Of a stretch of DNA of 6,090 nt, positions 1-5,984 are shown in pieces; position 1 is the stretch's first letter; each line of letters starts with the position of its first letter. A model generated the notes under the pieces. It saw nothing but the letters and a program-made list of their open reading frames with translations. It made no database searches and had not been told where the DNA came from. The position numbers and the translations under genes are program-made. Origin of the DNA: Flavobacteriales bacterium UBA2619 (GTDB lineage: Bacteria > Bacteroidota > Bacteroidia > Flavobacteriales_D > Sanyastnellaceae). The stretch is from the NCBI GenBank assembly GCA_002339135.1, contig DDJR01000007.1:50181-56270 (forward strand), written 5' to 3'.

Positions 1-161
1 CCAGAATAAACCTCAGATTCTGCCTCTTCCAATTCAGAGATTGCTCCGAAAACCCCACTAACAAGAGCGCCTACGAAAATAAAAATGAGTATGGTACCAG
101 CTATTAGCATGCCGATGATTGAGCCTATGGTTGAGCTCGCAATATTTTTGATAAAGTTCAT
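1..161 (-). CDS. sppA: N-terminus of probable signal peptide peptidase SppA (protease IV), partial
   Basis: The minus strand opens with ATG at 161-159 and stays open for 53 codons to the window edge. The peptide begins MNFIKNIASSTIGSIIGML, continues with a long hydrophobic segment (about residues 12-41, rich in I, G, L, V and F), then turns acidic (SELEEAESEV). This layout is a membrane anchor with a short basic, Asn-rich head followed by an extracytoplasmic domain. It matches the start of the 67-kDa type SppA of Bacteroidota, a membrane-bound serine protease that degrades cleaved signal peptides. In that phylum sppA often lies next to folK, as here, which is the main support for the name. 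The catalytic Ser and Lys lie outside the window, so the family is inferred from the anchor and the neighbour. Another single-pass membrane protein remains possible. Confidence 0.55.
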   Translation of the reverse strand, partial: MNFIKNIASSTIGSIIGMLIAGTILIFIFVGALVSGVFGAISELEEAESEVYS

Positions 162-202
162 ATTGCAATAATACGAATGTAAATTGCGGTTATAGCTAAA
201 AA

Positions 203-733
203 ATGGTGTTTCGAACAATTTACATTAGTGTGGGATCCAATTTGGGTGATCGAGTTGCTCTTTTAAAGGAAGGCATATCTCTACTTGAAAAAGAATTGGT
301 GGAGTTAAAAGCGATTAAATCCCTCACAGAATCCCCCATTTATGAAACAGAGGCCTGGGGAATGTCTGAGGGAACTCCTGCCTTTTTAAATCTTGTCCTC
401 GCACTCGAAACAGATTTAAAAGTAGAGAAATTACTTTCTTTGTTACTCGATGTTGAAAAAGAGTGCGGAAGAAAACGCGACAAAATTCAATCATTAGCTA
501 GACAATCTGACTCTTACGCTAGCAGGACGCTCGACTTAGATATTTTGTTGGATGGAAATGTACTCATGAAAACAAACAATCTAACCGTCCCCCATCCCAA
601 ACTCACTCAGCGTAGATTTGTATTGCAACCCCTGGCTGATCTAGACGCCAAGATGACAATACCAGGGGAAAACTGCACTGTTGGTGAAGCCTTAACAGCT
701 TGCCCTTTACAACCAGAAGTGAGATTAAAATAG
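203..733 (+). CDS. folK: 2-amino-4-hydroxy-6-hydroxymethyldihydropteridine pyrophosphokinase (HPPK)
   Basis: This cytoplasmic enzyme transfers pyrophosphate from ATP to 6-hydroxymethyl-7,8-dihydropterin, the step before dihydropteroate synthase in folate synthesis. The 176-residue protein shows the family signatures in order: YISVGSNLGDR near the N-terminus (7-17), the YETEAWG pterin-binding stretch (47-53), GRKR (89-92), RTLDLDILL (108-116) with the Mg-binding aspartates D111 and D113, and the VPHPKLTQRRFVLQPL block (129-144). The ATG at 203 puts GSNLGD at the usual distance from the N-terminus, and the leader is A-rich (ctaaaaa) with no Shine-Dalgarno. The loop between GRKR and RTLDLD has 15 residues, which looks longer than usual for the family. 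The gene diverges from the sppA-like gene and its stop lies 5 bp before the deoxynucleoside kinase ATG, so it probably heads an operon. Confidence 0.95.
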   Translation: MVFRTIYISVGSNLGDRVALLKEGISLLEKELVELKAIKSLTESPIYETEAWGMSEGTPAFLNLVLALETDLKVEKLLSLLLDVEKECGRKRDKIQSLARQSDSYASRTLDLDILLDGNVLMKTNNLTVPHPKLTQRRFVLQPLADLDAKMTIPGENCTVGEALTACPLQPEVRLK

Positions 734-738
734 AAAGA

Positions 739-1374
739 ATGGGGCCATATGCATACATCGCGATAGAGGGAAACATCGGAGCTGGGAAAACCACGTTCAG
801 CAAACTGATGGCGGAGAGAACAGAAAGCAAGATTATTCATGAACGATTTGCGGAAAACCCATTCTTGAAGCGGTTTTATGAGGATCCTGAGAGTCATGCT
901 TTTTCCGTAGAACTTGCATTTGTCGCAGACAGGTTTAAGCAACTTGGAGAAGCGCTCGGAAGTCGCAACCTATTCCGTCAAAACGTTATTTCTGACTACA
1001 ACTTTGCGAAATCACTCATCTTCGCCAAAGCGAATCTTCCAAAGAATGAATTCTCACTCTTTCGGACCATGTTTCGTTTGATGGAAGACCAAATTCCTTC
1101 TCCCGAAGTCATCGCAATACTCAATCCAGGACTTGAAAGGGTCAAAGAGCAGATTAAAGAACGCGGTCGGAAGTATGAGCAAGACCTTCCGAAAGGGTAC
1201 CTCGAAAAAATTGAGAAAGGGTATAGCACCTACTACAAATCTCATCGCGGCTCTAGGGTTCTTTTGATAGACACCTCAGATGTCGATTTTGTAAAAAACA
1301 TCAACGATTACGAAAAACTAGCTCATTGCATCATCACCCCCAGAAAACCAGGCGTGTATGAGATCAAGCCATGA
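739..1374 (+). CDS. deoxynucleoside kinase (dNK / dGK-dCK family)
   Basis: This is a salvage kinase that phosphorylates deoxyribonucleosides at the 5' position with ATP in the cytoplasm. From ATG 739 the protein has 211 residues. It shows YIAIEGNIGAGKTT with the P-loop GNIGAGKT at 11-18 (K17), the substrate-site region HERFAENPFLKRFYEDP (34-50), ELAFVADRFKQL (58-69), ISDYNFAKSLIFAKANL (84-100), and an arginine-rich lid ERGRKYE (141-147). SDY (85-87) stands where classical members have D/E-R-S; as I recall, this is the usual form in the Bacteroidota subgroup. An in-frame TTG at 700 would add 13 residues ahead of the family's normal start and overlap folK by 34 bp. ATG 739, 5 bp after the folK stop, is preferred. 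Substrate preference (dA, dG or other) cannot be read from the sequence. Confidence 0.9.
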   Translation: MGPYAYIAIEGNIGAGKTTFSKLMAERTESKIIHERFAENPFLKRFYEDPESHAFSVELAFVADRFKQLGEALGSRNLFRQNVISDYNFAKSLIFAKANLPKNEFSLFRTMFRLMEDQIPSPEVIAILNPGLERVKEQIKERGRKYEQDLPKGYLEKIEKGYSTYYKSHRGSRVLLIDTSDVDFVKNINDYEKLAHCIITPRKPGVYEIKP

Positions 1375-1395
1375 TGAAAAAAAACCTACAATCAG

Positions 1396-2814
1396 ATGCG
1401 TAGAAAAGACTTTATAAAATTAAGCTCTCTCTTTGGAGGAGGATTGTTTTCAGGAGCTTCGTATGGCGGAAATAGGAACCCGAAATCCTCCAACCTTCAT
1501 CCCTCTGAAGCCATCAACAACGCAGGGATTCAAGGAAGTATGTTCGATTATTCTGATGCGCCTATAGAAAAAGTGAGAGTGGCCATTGTGGGGCTGGGAA
1601 ATCGTGGAAGCACATTGATAGAGATGTTGAGCTGGCTGGTAAGACATGGTCACGCAGAAATTGTTGCGATTTGTGATGTACAAACTCCGTATATCGACAG
1701 AGCAGAAGAAAGCATCGCGAAGTTTCAGACTTCTGCACCTAGGAGAGTCGATGGAAGCTCTGATGAAAATGCATGGAAGACCATCTGCCGTTCTGAAGAA
1801 GCTGACCTGCTTGTCATAGCCACCCCATGGAGATGGCATGCTCCTATGGCCATCTTCGCTATGGGACAAGGTCTTCACGTTGCTACTGAAGTTCCCACAG
1901 CCTATACAATAGAAGAAAATTTAGAAATTCTAAAGACTGCAGAAAAGACCAATAGACATTGCATCATGTTAGAAAACTGCTGCTACAATGAAGAAGAGTT
2001 GTTTGTGTTGAACATGGTGAAAGAAGGCGCTTTTGGAGATTTAACACATGCTGAATGTGCCTACATCCATGATCTAAGACAACTTCTAATGGATGAGAAA
2101 TACTATCACAACCGTTGGCGACTGCAGCAGCATCTTGAAAGAGACGGAAACCTCTACACCACGCATGGACTTGGCCCTGTGTGCATGTACATGGATATTC
2201 TAAGAGGAGACAATTTGAGCCACTTAATTTCCATGAGTTCAAATGAAGCTTCTCTGTCCAAAGCCCTCAGAGAATCTGAAGACCCATCTTTAAACGCTCT
2301 CGCCAATCAAGTGAAATGTGGTGACGTAAACACGACCCTCATCAAGACTGAACAGGGAAGAAGCATCATGCTACAATTCGATGTACATACTGGACGACCC
2401 TACAACAGGTTGAATAAACTCAGCGGATCTGGCGCGACTCACTATGGGTACCCTTCAAGGTTGTACAAAGACCATGGCCCCACTTGGAATATGCACAAGT
2501 GGGAAGATGAAGAAGGGTATAAAGAACACAAAGAGAAATACACGCATCCCATGTGGAGTCGACTACAAGCTCAAATTTCCGAAAACGATCAAGGACATGG
2601 AGGCATGGATTTTGTGATGATTTACAGACTGATCAGAGCTCTCAACAAAGGTGTTTCCTTGGACTTAAACGTATACGATGGGGTTCTGTGGTCTTTAGTA
2701 GGGGCGCTTAGCGAACAAAGCGTCGCACTTGGAAACGAGAAAGTACATGTCCCGGACATTACTAACGGAGCTTGGAAAACGCCCCGAATCCATCCTGTTT
2801 TCAGAGAGTTCTAA
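1396..2814 (+). CDS. exported Gfo/Idh/MocA-fold protein, GH109 alpha-N-acetylgalactosaminidase-like
   Basis: This 472-residue protein has an NAD-binding Rossmann N-terminus (RVAIVGLGNRG, 61-71; acidic D94 after the second strand) and a C-terminal oxidoreductase domain. Many segments resemble GH109 glycosidases, which cleave terminal GalNAc by a tightly bound NAD redox-elimination mechanism: PWRWH (144-148), ATEVPTAYTIEE (163-174), MLENCCY (191-197), HDLR (225-228), LYTTHGLGP (253-261), THPMW (383-387), GHGGMDF (400-406) and VYD (427-429, following LDLN). The N-terminus MRRKDFIKLSSLFGGGLFSG resembles a Bacteroidota Tat signal (R/K pair, F-I-K, then a weakly hydrophobic Gly-rich stretch), fitting export of a prefolded NAD enzyme. 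About 35 low-complexity residues link signal and fold. It starts 21 bp after the kinase stop, so it is probably in the same transcript, although its role is unrelated. Substrate is not proven; a plain dehydrogenase is the alternative. Confidence 0.85.
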   Translation: MRRKDFIKLSSLFGGGLFSGASYGGNRNPKSSNLHPSEAINNAGIQGSMFDYSDAPIEKVRVAIVGLGNRGSTLIEMLSWLVRHGHAEIVAICDVQTPYIDRAEESIAKFQTSAPRRVDGSSDENAWKTICRSEEADLLVIATPWRWHAPMAIFAMGQGLHVATEVPTAYTIEENLEILKTAEKTNRHCIMLENCCYNEEELFVLNMVKEGAFGDLTHAECAYIHDLRQLLMDEKYYHNRWRLQQHLERDGNLYTTHGLGPVCMYMDILRGDNLSHLISMSSNEASLSKALRESEDPSLNALANQVKCGDVNTTLIKTEQGRSIMLQFDVHTGRPYNRLNKLSGSGATHYGYPSRLYKDHGPTWNMHKWEDEEGYKEHKEKYTHPMWSRLQAQISENDQGHGGMDFVMIYRLIRALNKGVSLDLNVYDGVLWSLVGALSEQSVALGNEKVHVPDITNGAWKTPRIHPVFREF

Positions 2815-2834
2815 AGAAGTCTTTTGAGGTAGAA

Positions 2835-3704
2835 TTATCCGATAAGCTCGGCCATCTTAGAACCGATGTGTGCTGGGCTGTCCACGACATGGATGCCGCA
2901 CTCACTCATGACACGTTTCTTTGCTTCTGCAGTTTCGTCTTCTCCACTAACGATCGCTCCAGCGTGACCCATCGTCCGACCTACAGGAGCTGTAACACCA
3001 GCGATAAATCCAACAACTGGCTTAGTTCCATGCTCTTTAATCCATCTCGCTGCGTTGACTTCAAGATCGCCTCCTATCTCTCCGATCATGACAATGCCCT
3101 TCGTATCATCGTCCGCCATGAGAAGTTTCACAGCATCAAGTGTTGTTGTGCCTATAATCGGATCACCACCGATTCCTATCGCAGTTGTTTGACCTAACCC
3201 AGCTTTCGTACACTGATCTACTGCCTCATAGGTTAACGTTCCAGACTTGGAGACAATTCCTACTTTTCCTGGCTCGAAGATAAACCCAGGCATAATTCCC
3301 ACTTTAGCTTCGCCTGCGGTCATCACACCGGGACAGTTGGGGCCAATCAGTGTGCAGTCGCGCTGATCGATGTACTGCTTCACCCCTACCATATCAGCTA
3401 CTGGTATACCTTCAGTGATGCATATAATCACCTTGATTCCACCATCGGCAGCCTCCATAATGGCGTCGGCCGCAAAAGCAGGAGGTACGAAAAGAATACT
3501 CACATCAGCACCTGTGTTGTTTACAGCGTCTAGCACGGTGTTAAAAACAGGCTTTCCAAGGTGAATCTGACCTCCTTTTCCAGGAGTCACACCGCCTACA
3601 ACGTTCGTGCCGTAATCAATCATTTGACCAGCATGGAACGTTCCTTCACCACCCGTAAACCCTTGAACGATAATCTTAGAATCTTTGTTAACTAGAACAC
3701 TCAT
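2835..3704 (-). CDS. sucD: succinyl-CoA ligase (ADP/GDP-forming), alpha subunit
   Basis: This is the CoA-binding and phosphohistidine subunit of succinyl-CoA synthetase, which makes succinate and a nucleoside triphosphate in the TCA cycle. The 289-residue protein is the normal family length and aligns end to end with E. coli SucD as I know it. It begins MSVLVNKDSKIIVQGFTGGE with the CoA-binding GFTGGEGTFH at 15-24, GGVTPGKGG at 37-45 (K43), ITEGIP at 96-101, IGPNCPGV at 120-127, GIVSKSGTLTYE at 149-160, GIGGDP at 177-182 and IGEIGG at 207-212 (E209). MGHAGAIVSG at 245-254 carries the phosphorylated histidine H247. ATG at 3704-3702 is the conserved start, with an A-rich leader and no Shine-Dalgarno. 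The beta-subunit gene sucC is not next to it: downstream is the convergent GH109-like gene 20 bp away, and upstream is divergent mnmE. Confidence 0.97.
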   Translation of the reverse strand: MSVLVNKDSKIIVQGFTGGEGTFHAGQMIDYGTNVVGGVTPGKGGQIHLGKPVFNTVLDAVNNTGADVSILFVPPAFAADAIMEAADGGIKVIICITEGIPVADMVGVKQYIDQRDCTLIGPNCPGVMTAGEAKVGIMPGFIFEPGKVGIVSKSGTLTYEAVDQCTKAGLGQTTAIGIGGDPIIGTTTLDAVKLLMADDDTKGIVMIGEIGGDLEVNAARWIKEHGTKPVVGFIAGVTAPVGRTMGHAGAIVSGEDETAEAKKRVMSECGIHVVDSPAHIGSKMAELIG

Positions 3705-3741
3705 GTTGTGATGTATTAATCTTCTCGCGTGTAATGCGCCG

Positions 3742-3749
3742 CAAATTTA
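3742..3749 (-). promoter_or_regulatory. candidate -7 box of the sucD promoter
   Basis: Read on the minus strand this is TAAATTTG, a perfect match to the Bacteroidota -7 consensus TAnnTTTG. It lies 37 bp upstream of the sucD ATG and would give a leader of roughly 30 nt. The expected -33 position (about 3770-3773) reads GGGG instead of TTTG, so only the -7 element supports the call. Confidence 0.4.
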
Positions 3750-3783
3750 GACCAAACCACCTCTTTCCTCCCCTTTTTTACCT

Positions 3784-3791
3784 CACTTTTG
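3784..3791 (+). promoter_or_regulatory. candidate -7 box of the mnmE promoter
   Basis: CACTTTTG matches TAnnTTTG at all but the first base and ends 30 bp before the preferred mnmE ATG at 3822, giving a leader of about 26 nt. It overlaps the TTG at 3789, which would therefore be upstream of or at the edge of the transcript and could not serve as the start codon. A pyrimidine-rich stretch (3760-3780) lies where a -33 element would be, without a clear TTTG. Confidence 0.3.
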
Positions 3792-3821
3792 CACAGTAAT
3801 TATTACAGCGTGAAAAACACT

Positions 3822-5198
3822 ATGCCCAAGGCCTTAGATGGCTCAACAATTGTCGCAATCTCGACGGCTCCTGGAGCCGGAGGAATTGCAGTCGTTCGTG
3901 TTTCTGGACCCCAGGCTTTAGATTTTTCTAGTGCCCTGTTTTCAAAAACACTCACCCGCGAATCAGACAGAAAGGTTGTATTTGGTCGCATCCTGTCGGA
4001 ATTCGAACCGAGAGAAACAATTGATGAAGGACTCGCTTTGGTGATGTGTGGACCAGGCTCATATACTGGCGAGGATACCGTAGAATTGAATATCCACGGC
4101 TCGAAATTTATCCAAGCTGAAGTTTTACGTCTGCTCGTGATTGCTGGGTGTCGACTCGCTGGACCAGGAGAATTCACTCAGCGTGCATTCCTAAACGGAC
4201 GACTCGACCTCACGCAAGCTGAAGCCGTAGCCGATCTTATCGCCTCAGAACATCGAGGTGCCCACAGGCTCGCTATCTCTCAACTTCGAGGAGGGTTCTC
4301 TCGTGAAATCGGAGCTTTGCGCACCGCTTTAATCGGATTCGCAGGTCTCCTCGAACTGGAGCTCGATTTCTCAGAAGAAGATGTTGAATTTGCTGACCGA
4401 GCTCGATTTAACGACTTACTGAACGACCTGCTCTCTCGCGTCTCCTCCCTTGCCGCTTCTTTTCGAGCCGGAAACGCCATCAAATCTGGCGTACCTGTGG
4501 CCATACTCGGCGCCCCAAATGCGGGGAAATCCACATTGCTAAATGCACTATTGGATGACGACAGAGCTATCGTCTCAAATATCGCAGGGACAACACGAGA
4601 TATCATTGAAGACACCTGTGTTATCGGTGAAACTCTCTTTCGTTTTATAGACACAGCAGGACTGCGAAATACGGAGGACGAAATAGAAAGTGAAGGAATA
4701 CGCCGCGCCCTGAAAAAAGCAGAGAGTGCACATTCTGTTCTTTACCTGCTCGATGCATCATTTGAATCAGCAGCGTCAGCTTCTCAAGCCATCTCAGATC
4801 TTAAACTTCCCAAGGAAATTGAAGTTATTGCAGTTTGGAACAAGTGTGACTTGGGTGAAAAAGGTTGTGAAAAAATAGAACTCGCATCATGTACTTTGCA
4901 AATTTCCGCTTCGAAAGGAGAAGGCATTGCAGAACTAAAAGATGTGCTCTCATCTTCTCACGGACTCGAAGCCTCGACATCTTCTTTAGTGGTAACAAAC
5001 GAAAGACATTTCGAAGCGCTTATTTTGGCGGAGAAGTCATTGCTGGCTGTACAAATTGGACTGTCTAGCGATCTCCCCTCCGACCTTGTATCTATCGATG
5101 TTAGAGAGTCCTTGCATCATTTAGGAGCAATCACGGGAGCCGTCCACGCAGATGACATCCTTGGACACATTTTTTCTCACTTTTGTATCGGAAAGTAA
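3822..5198 (+). CDS. mnmE: tRNA uridine-5-carboxymethylaminomethyl(34) synthesis GTPase MnmE
   Basis: MnmE, with MnmG, installs the cmnm5 group on the wobble uridine of certain tRNAs, using a formyl-/methylene-tetrahydrofolate-derived carbon and GTP hydrolysis. From ATG 3822 the protein has 458 residues, close to the E. coli length of 454. The N-terminal folate-binding domain opens with STIVAISTAPGAGGIAVVRVSG (8-29) and includes GPGSYTGEDTVE (77-88) and GPGEFTQRAFLNGR (114-127). The G domain has G1 GAPNAGKS (230-237), G2 GTTRD (256-260), G3 DTAG (277-280), the catalytic glutamate E289 (twelve residues after D277, as E282 in E. coli), G4 NKCD (340-343) and G5 SASKG (362-366). The protein ends in the diagnostic FCIGK with C455. 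A TTG at 3789 would add 11 residues not seen in the family, so the ATG is preferred. It is divergent from sucD. Confidence 0.97.
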   Translation: MPKALDGSTIVAISTAPGAGGIAVVRVSGPQALDFSSALFSKTLTRESDRKVVFGRILSEFEPRETIDEGLALVMCGPGSYTGEDTVELNIHGSKFIQAEVLRLLVIAGCRLAGPGEFTQRAFLNGRLDLTQAEAVADLIASEHRGAHRLAISQLRGGFSREIGALRTALIGFAGLLELELDFSEEDVEFADRARFNDLLNDLLSRVSSLAASFRAGNAIKSGVPVAILGAPNAGKSTLLNALLDDDRAIVSNIAGTTRDIIEDTCVIGETLFRFIDTAGLRNTEDEIESEGIRRALKKAESAHSVLYLLDASFESAASASQAISDLKLPKEIEVIAVWNKCDLGEKGCEKIELASCTLQISASKGEGIAELKDVLSSSHGLEASTSSLVVTNERHFEALILAEKSLLAVQIGLSSDLPSDLVSIDVRESLHHLGAITGAVHADDILGHIFSHFCIGK

Positions 5199-5284
5199 CC
5201 ACAAGTTTTTTCTTGAAAATCGTTGCAAATTAGACAAATACAACTTGTTAAATTCTTCTGATTATAAGGACGATAATTGTAATT

Positions 5285-5302
5285 AAAAAAAGCAGAAAGC
5301 TT
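5285..5302 (-). terminator. weak candidate terminator downstream of the BspA-like remnant
   Basis: On the minus strand this reads AAGC, a 5-nt TTTCT loop, GCTT and then further T residues (seven consecutive T in all, two of them in the stem), followed by AATT. The stem is only 4 bp and the site is about 275 nt beyond the BspA-like stop, so the call is tentative. On the plus strand the same hairpin is followed by TATTTTATTT and could weakly serve mnmE. Confidence 0.2.
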
Positions 5303-5553
5303 ATTTTATTTATCCCATGCATCATACGTAAATACACGTCAGGTGAATCATCTCTTCTAAAAAGATTAAAAGGGTTTATGTAATATATGATTTTTTGTAA
5401 AACAGACTTCATTGTATCTTTTTATAAGTGCAAGTTACTCATAGCCTCGGCATATCTGAAAGTTTAAGACTAAGTAATGCTACGAACTAAGTAACAGCTA
5501 GACTAGAAAAGCTTAGACGAGTATATTGAGATGACACTTACAGAGAAAGATTA

Positions 5554-5577
5554 GTCTTTAAGACAGCGATTTAATCG
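5554..5577. repeat. two neighbouring 11-bp perfect palindromes
   Basis: GTCTTTAAGAC (5554-5564) and CGATTTAATCG (5567-5577) are each perfect palindromes around a single central T, share the TTTAA core, and are 2 bp apart. The right one abuts the stop codon of the BspA-like frame (5578-5580, minus strand). As RNA each could form only a 4-bp stem with a 3-nt loop, and no T run follows, so a terminator is not assured. A protein-binding site or a remnant of an inverted repeat is possible. Confidence 0.5.
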
Positions 5578-5984
5578 TTAATCACAAAACTCTGACCAGT
5601 CATACGGCCAGTATTCATTTGAAGAGAAAGAAGTGTGGATTAAACATTGGTTTTCTTCGGATAGAGCTGAAGCTCCACCAAACATAACTCCCATATCCTC
5701 AACATTTGCAACATCCCAAAAGGAGAGATCACCATTGAAACTCGAAGCTTGGTTAAACATTCCGTACATATTCGTTACACTTCCAACATCCCAAGAGGAG
5801 ATATCTCCATTGAAACTAGATGCACTGCTAAACATATATCGCATATTCGTAACATTTGAAACATCCCAAGAAGAAATATCTCCATTAAAACTTGACGCAT
5901 CGTTAAACATTTCGCTCATCTCCGTCACATTTGAAACATCCCAAGAGGAGATATCGCTAATAAAAGTGTAATTAAATATCTCAT
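5578..5984 (-). pseudogene. broken BspA-like (DUF285) repeat surface protein, 5' end lost or out of frame
   Basis: The minus-strand frame from 5994 to the TAA at 5580-5578 encodes BspA-type repeats with the pattern MF-x-x-ASSFNGDISSWDVSNVTNM at an exact 25-residue period. Each repeat is a short leucine-rich-like unit of the DUF285 group. The frame ends in a non-repeat tail, CLIHTSFSSNEYWPYDWS then EFCD, a finish I recognise from marine Bacteroidota surface proteins. Full-length relatives have a signal peptide and many more residues. Here the repeat pattern continues upstream of the first possible start (GTG at 5928-5926) as DISSWDVSNV, then degrades to YEIFNYTFIS and meets TAA at 5997-5995, with no ATG, GTG or TTG between. 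An ATG at 5984-5982 in a different frame encodes MRYLITLLLAISPLGMFQM and a stop, resembling a signal peptide; a -1 shift would join it to the repeats. A remnant is favoured over a short functional protein. Confidence 0.7.
5662..5955 (-). repeat. 75-bp tandem repeat tract (BspA/DUF285 units)
   Basis: The plus-strand landmark ACATCCCA occurs at 5711, 5786, 5861 and 5936, exactly 75 bp apart each time, corresponding to the 25-residue protein period. The units at 5786 and 5936 share an identical 20-base start, while the 5711 unit differs more. The unit beginning at 5936 is incomplete: similarity fades after about 20 bp, where the frame also degrades. Because the period is a multiple of three, gain or loss of whole units would keep the frame. 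Confidence 0.9.

Larger units (their letters stand above)
5199..5577. other. AT-rich intergenic stretch without a credible gene
   Basis: About 380 bp between the mnmE stop and the BspA-like remnant, visibly more AT-rich than mnmE. The longest ATG-started frame noticed on the plus strand is 26 codons (5387-5467, beginning MIFCKTDFIVSF) and has no recognisable features. It holds a 7-bp inverted repeat just after mnmE (ACAAGTT at 5201-5207, AACTTGT at 5242-5248; 34-nt loop), a 9-bp direct repeat ACTAAGTAA (5469-5477 and 5486-5494), a weak hairpin with a T run, and a tandem palindrome pair at the right end. No tRNA-like fold or transposon end was seen. Confidence 0.6.

Noticed and set aside
1450..1878. 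142-codon minus-strand open frame inside the GH109-like gene
   Set aside because: It is antisense to a complete, motif-rich gene, with no recognisable domain.
2772..3197. 141-codon plus-strand open frame overlapping the end of the GH109-like gene and sucD
   Set aside because: It runs antisense through well-conserved sucD codons, has no family features and a Cys/Ser/His-rich composition typical of a shadow frame.
3803..4654. Two minus-strand open frames of 124 codons each inside mnmE
   Set aside because: They lie antisense to mnmE, whose motifs are complete. Low-complexity Ser/Pro-rich composition marks them as shadows.
5181..5198. mnmE 3' end resembling the SGI1-type attB core (TTTTGTATCGGAAAGTAA)
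   Set aside because: The similarity follows from encoding the conserved FCIGK-stop end. No second copy that would mark an att site, and no recombinase, was found in the window.
5201..5216. CAAG-TTTTTT-CTTG hairpin just after mnmE as its terminator
   Set aside because: A 4-bp stem with a 6-T loop and no T tract after it is too weak to call.
5387..5467. 26-codon plus-strand ORF MIFCKTDFIVSF... with a purine-rich AGGG upstream
   Set aside because: It is too short, with no conserved features and no neighbour linkage; expected by chance in AT-rich DNA, and this genome does not seem to rely on Shine-Dalgarno sites.
5633..5971. 112-codon plus-strand open frame across the repeat tract
   Set aside because: It is the antisense of the BspA repeats. 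Its own repetition (SPLKLDA, TSQEEIS) is only the mirror of the 75-bp units, and the recognised family and C-terminal tail are on the minus strand.
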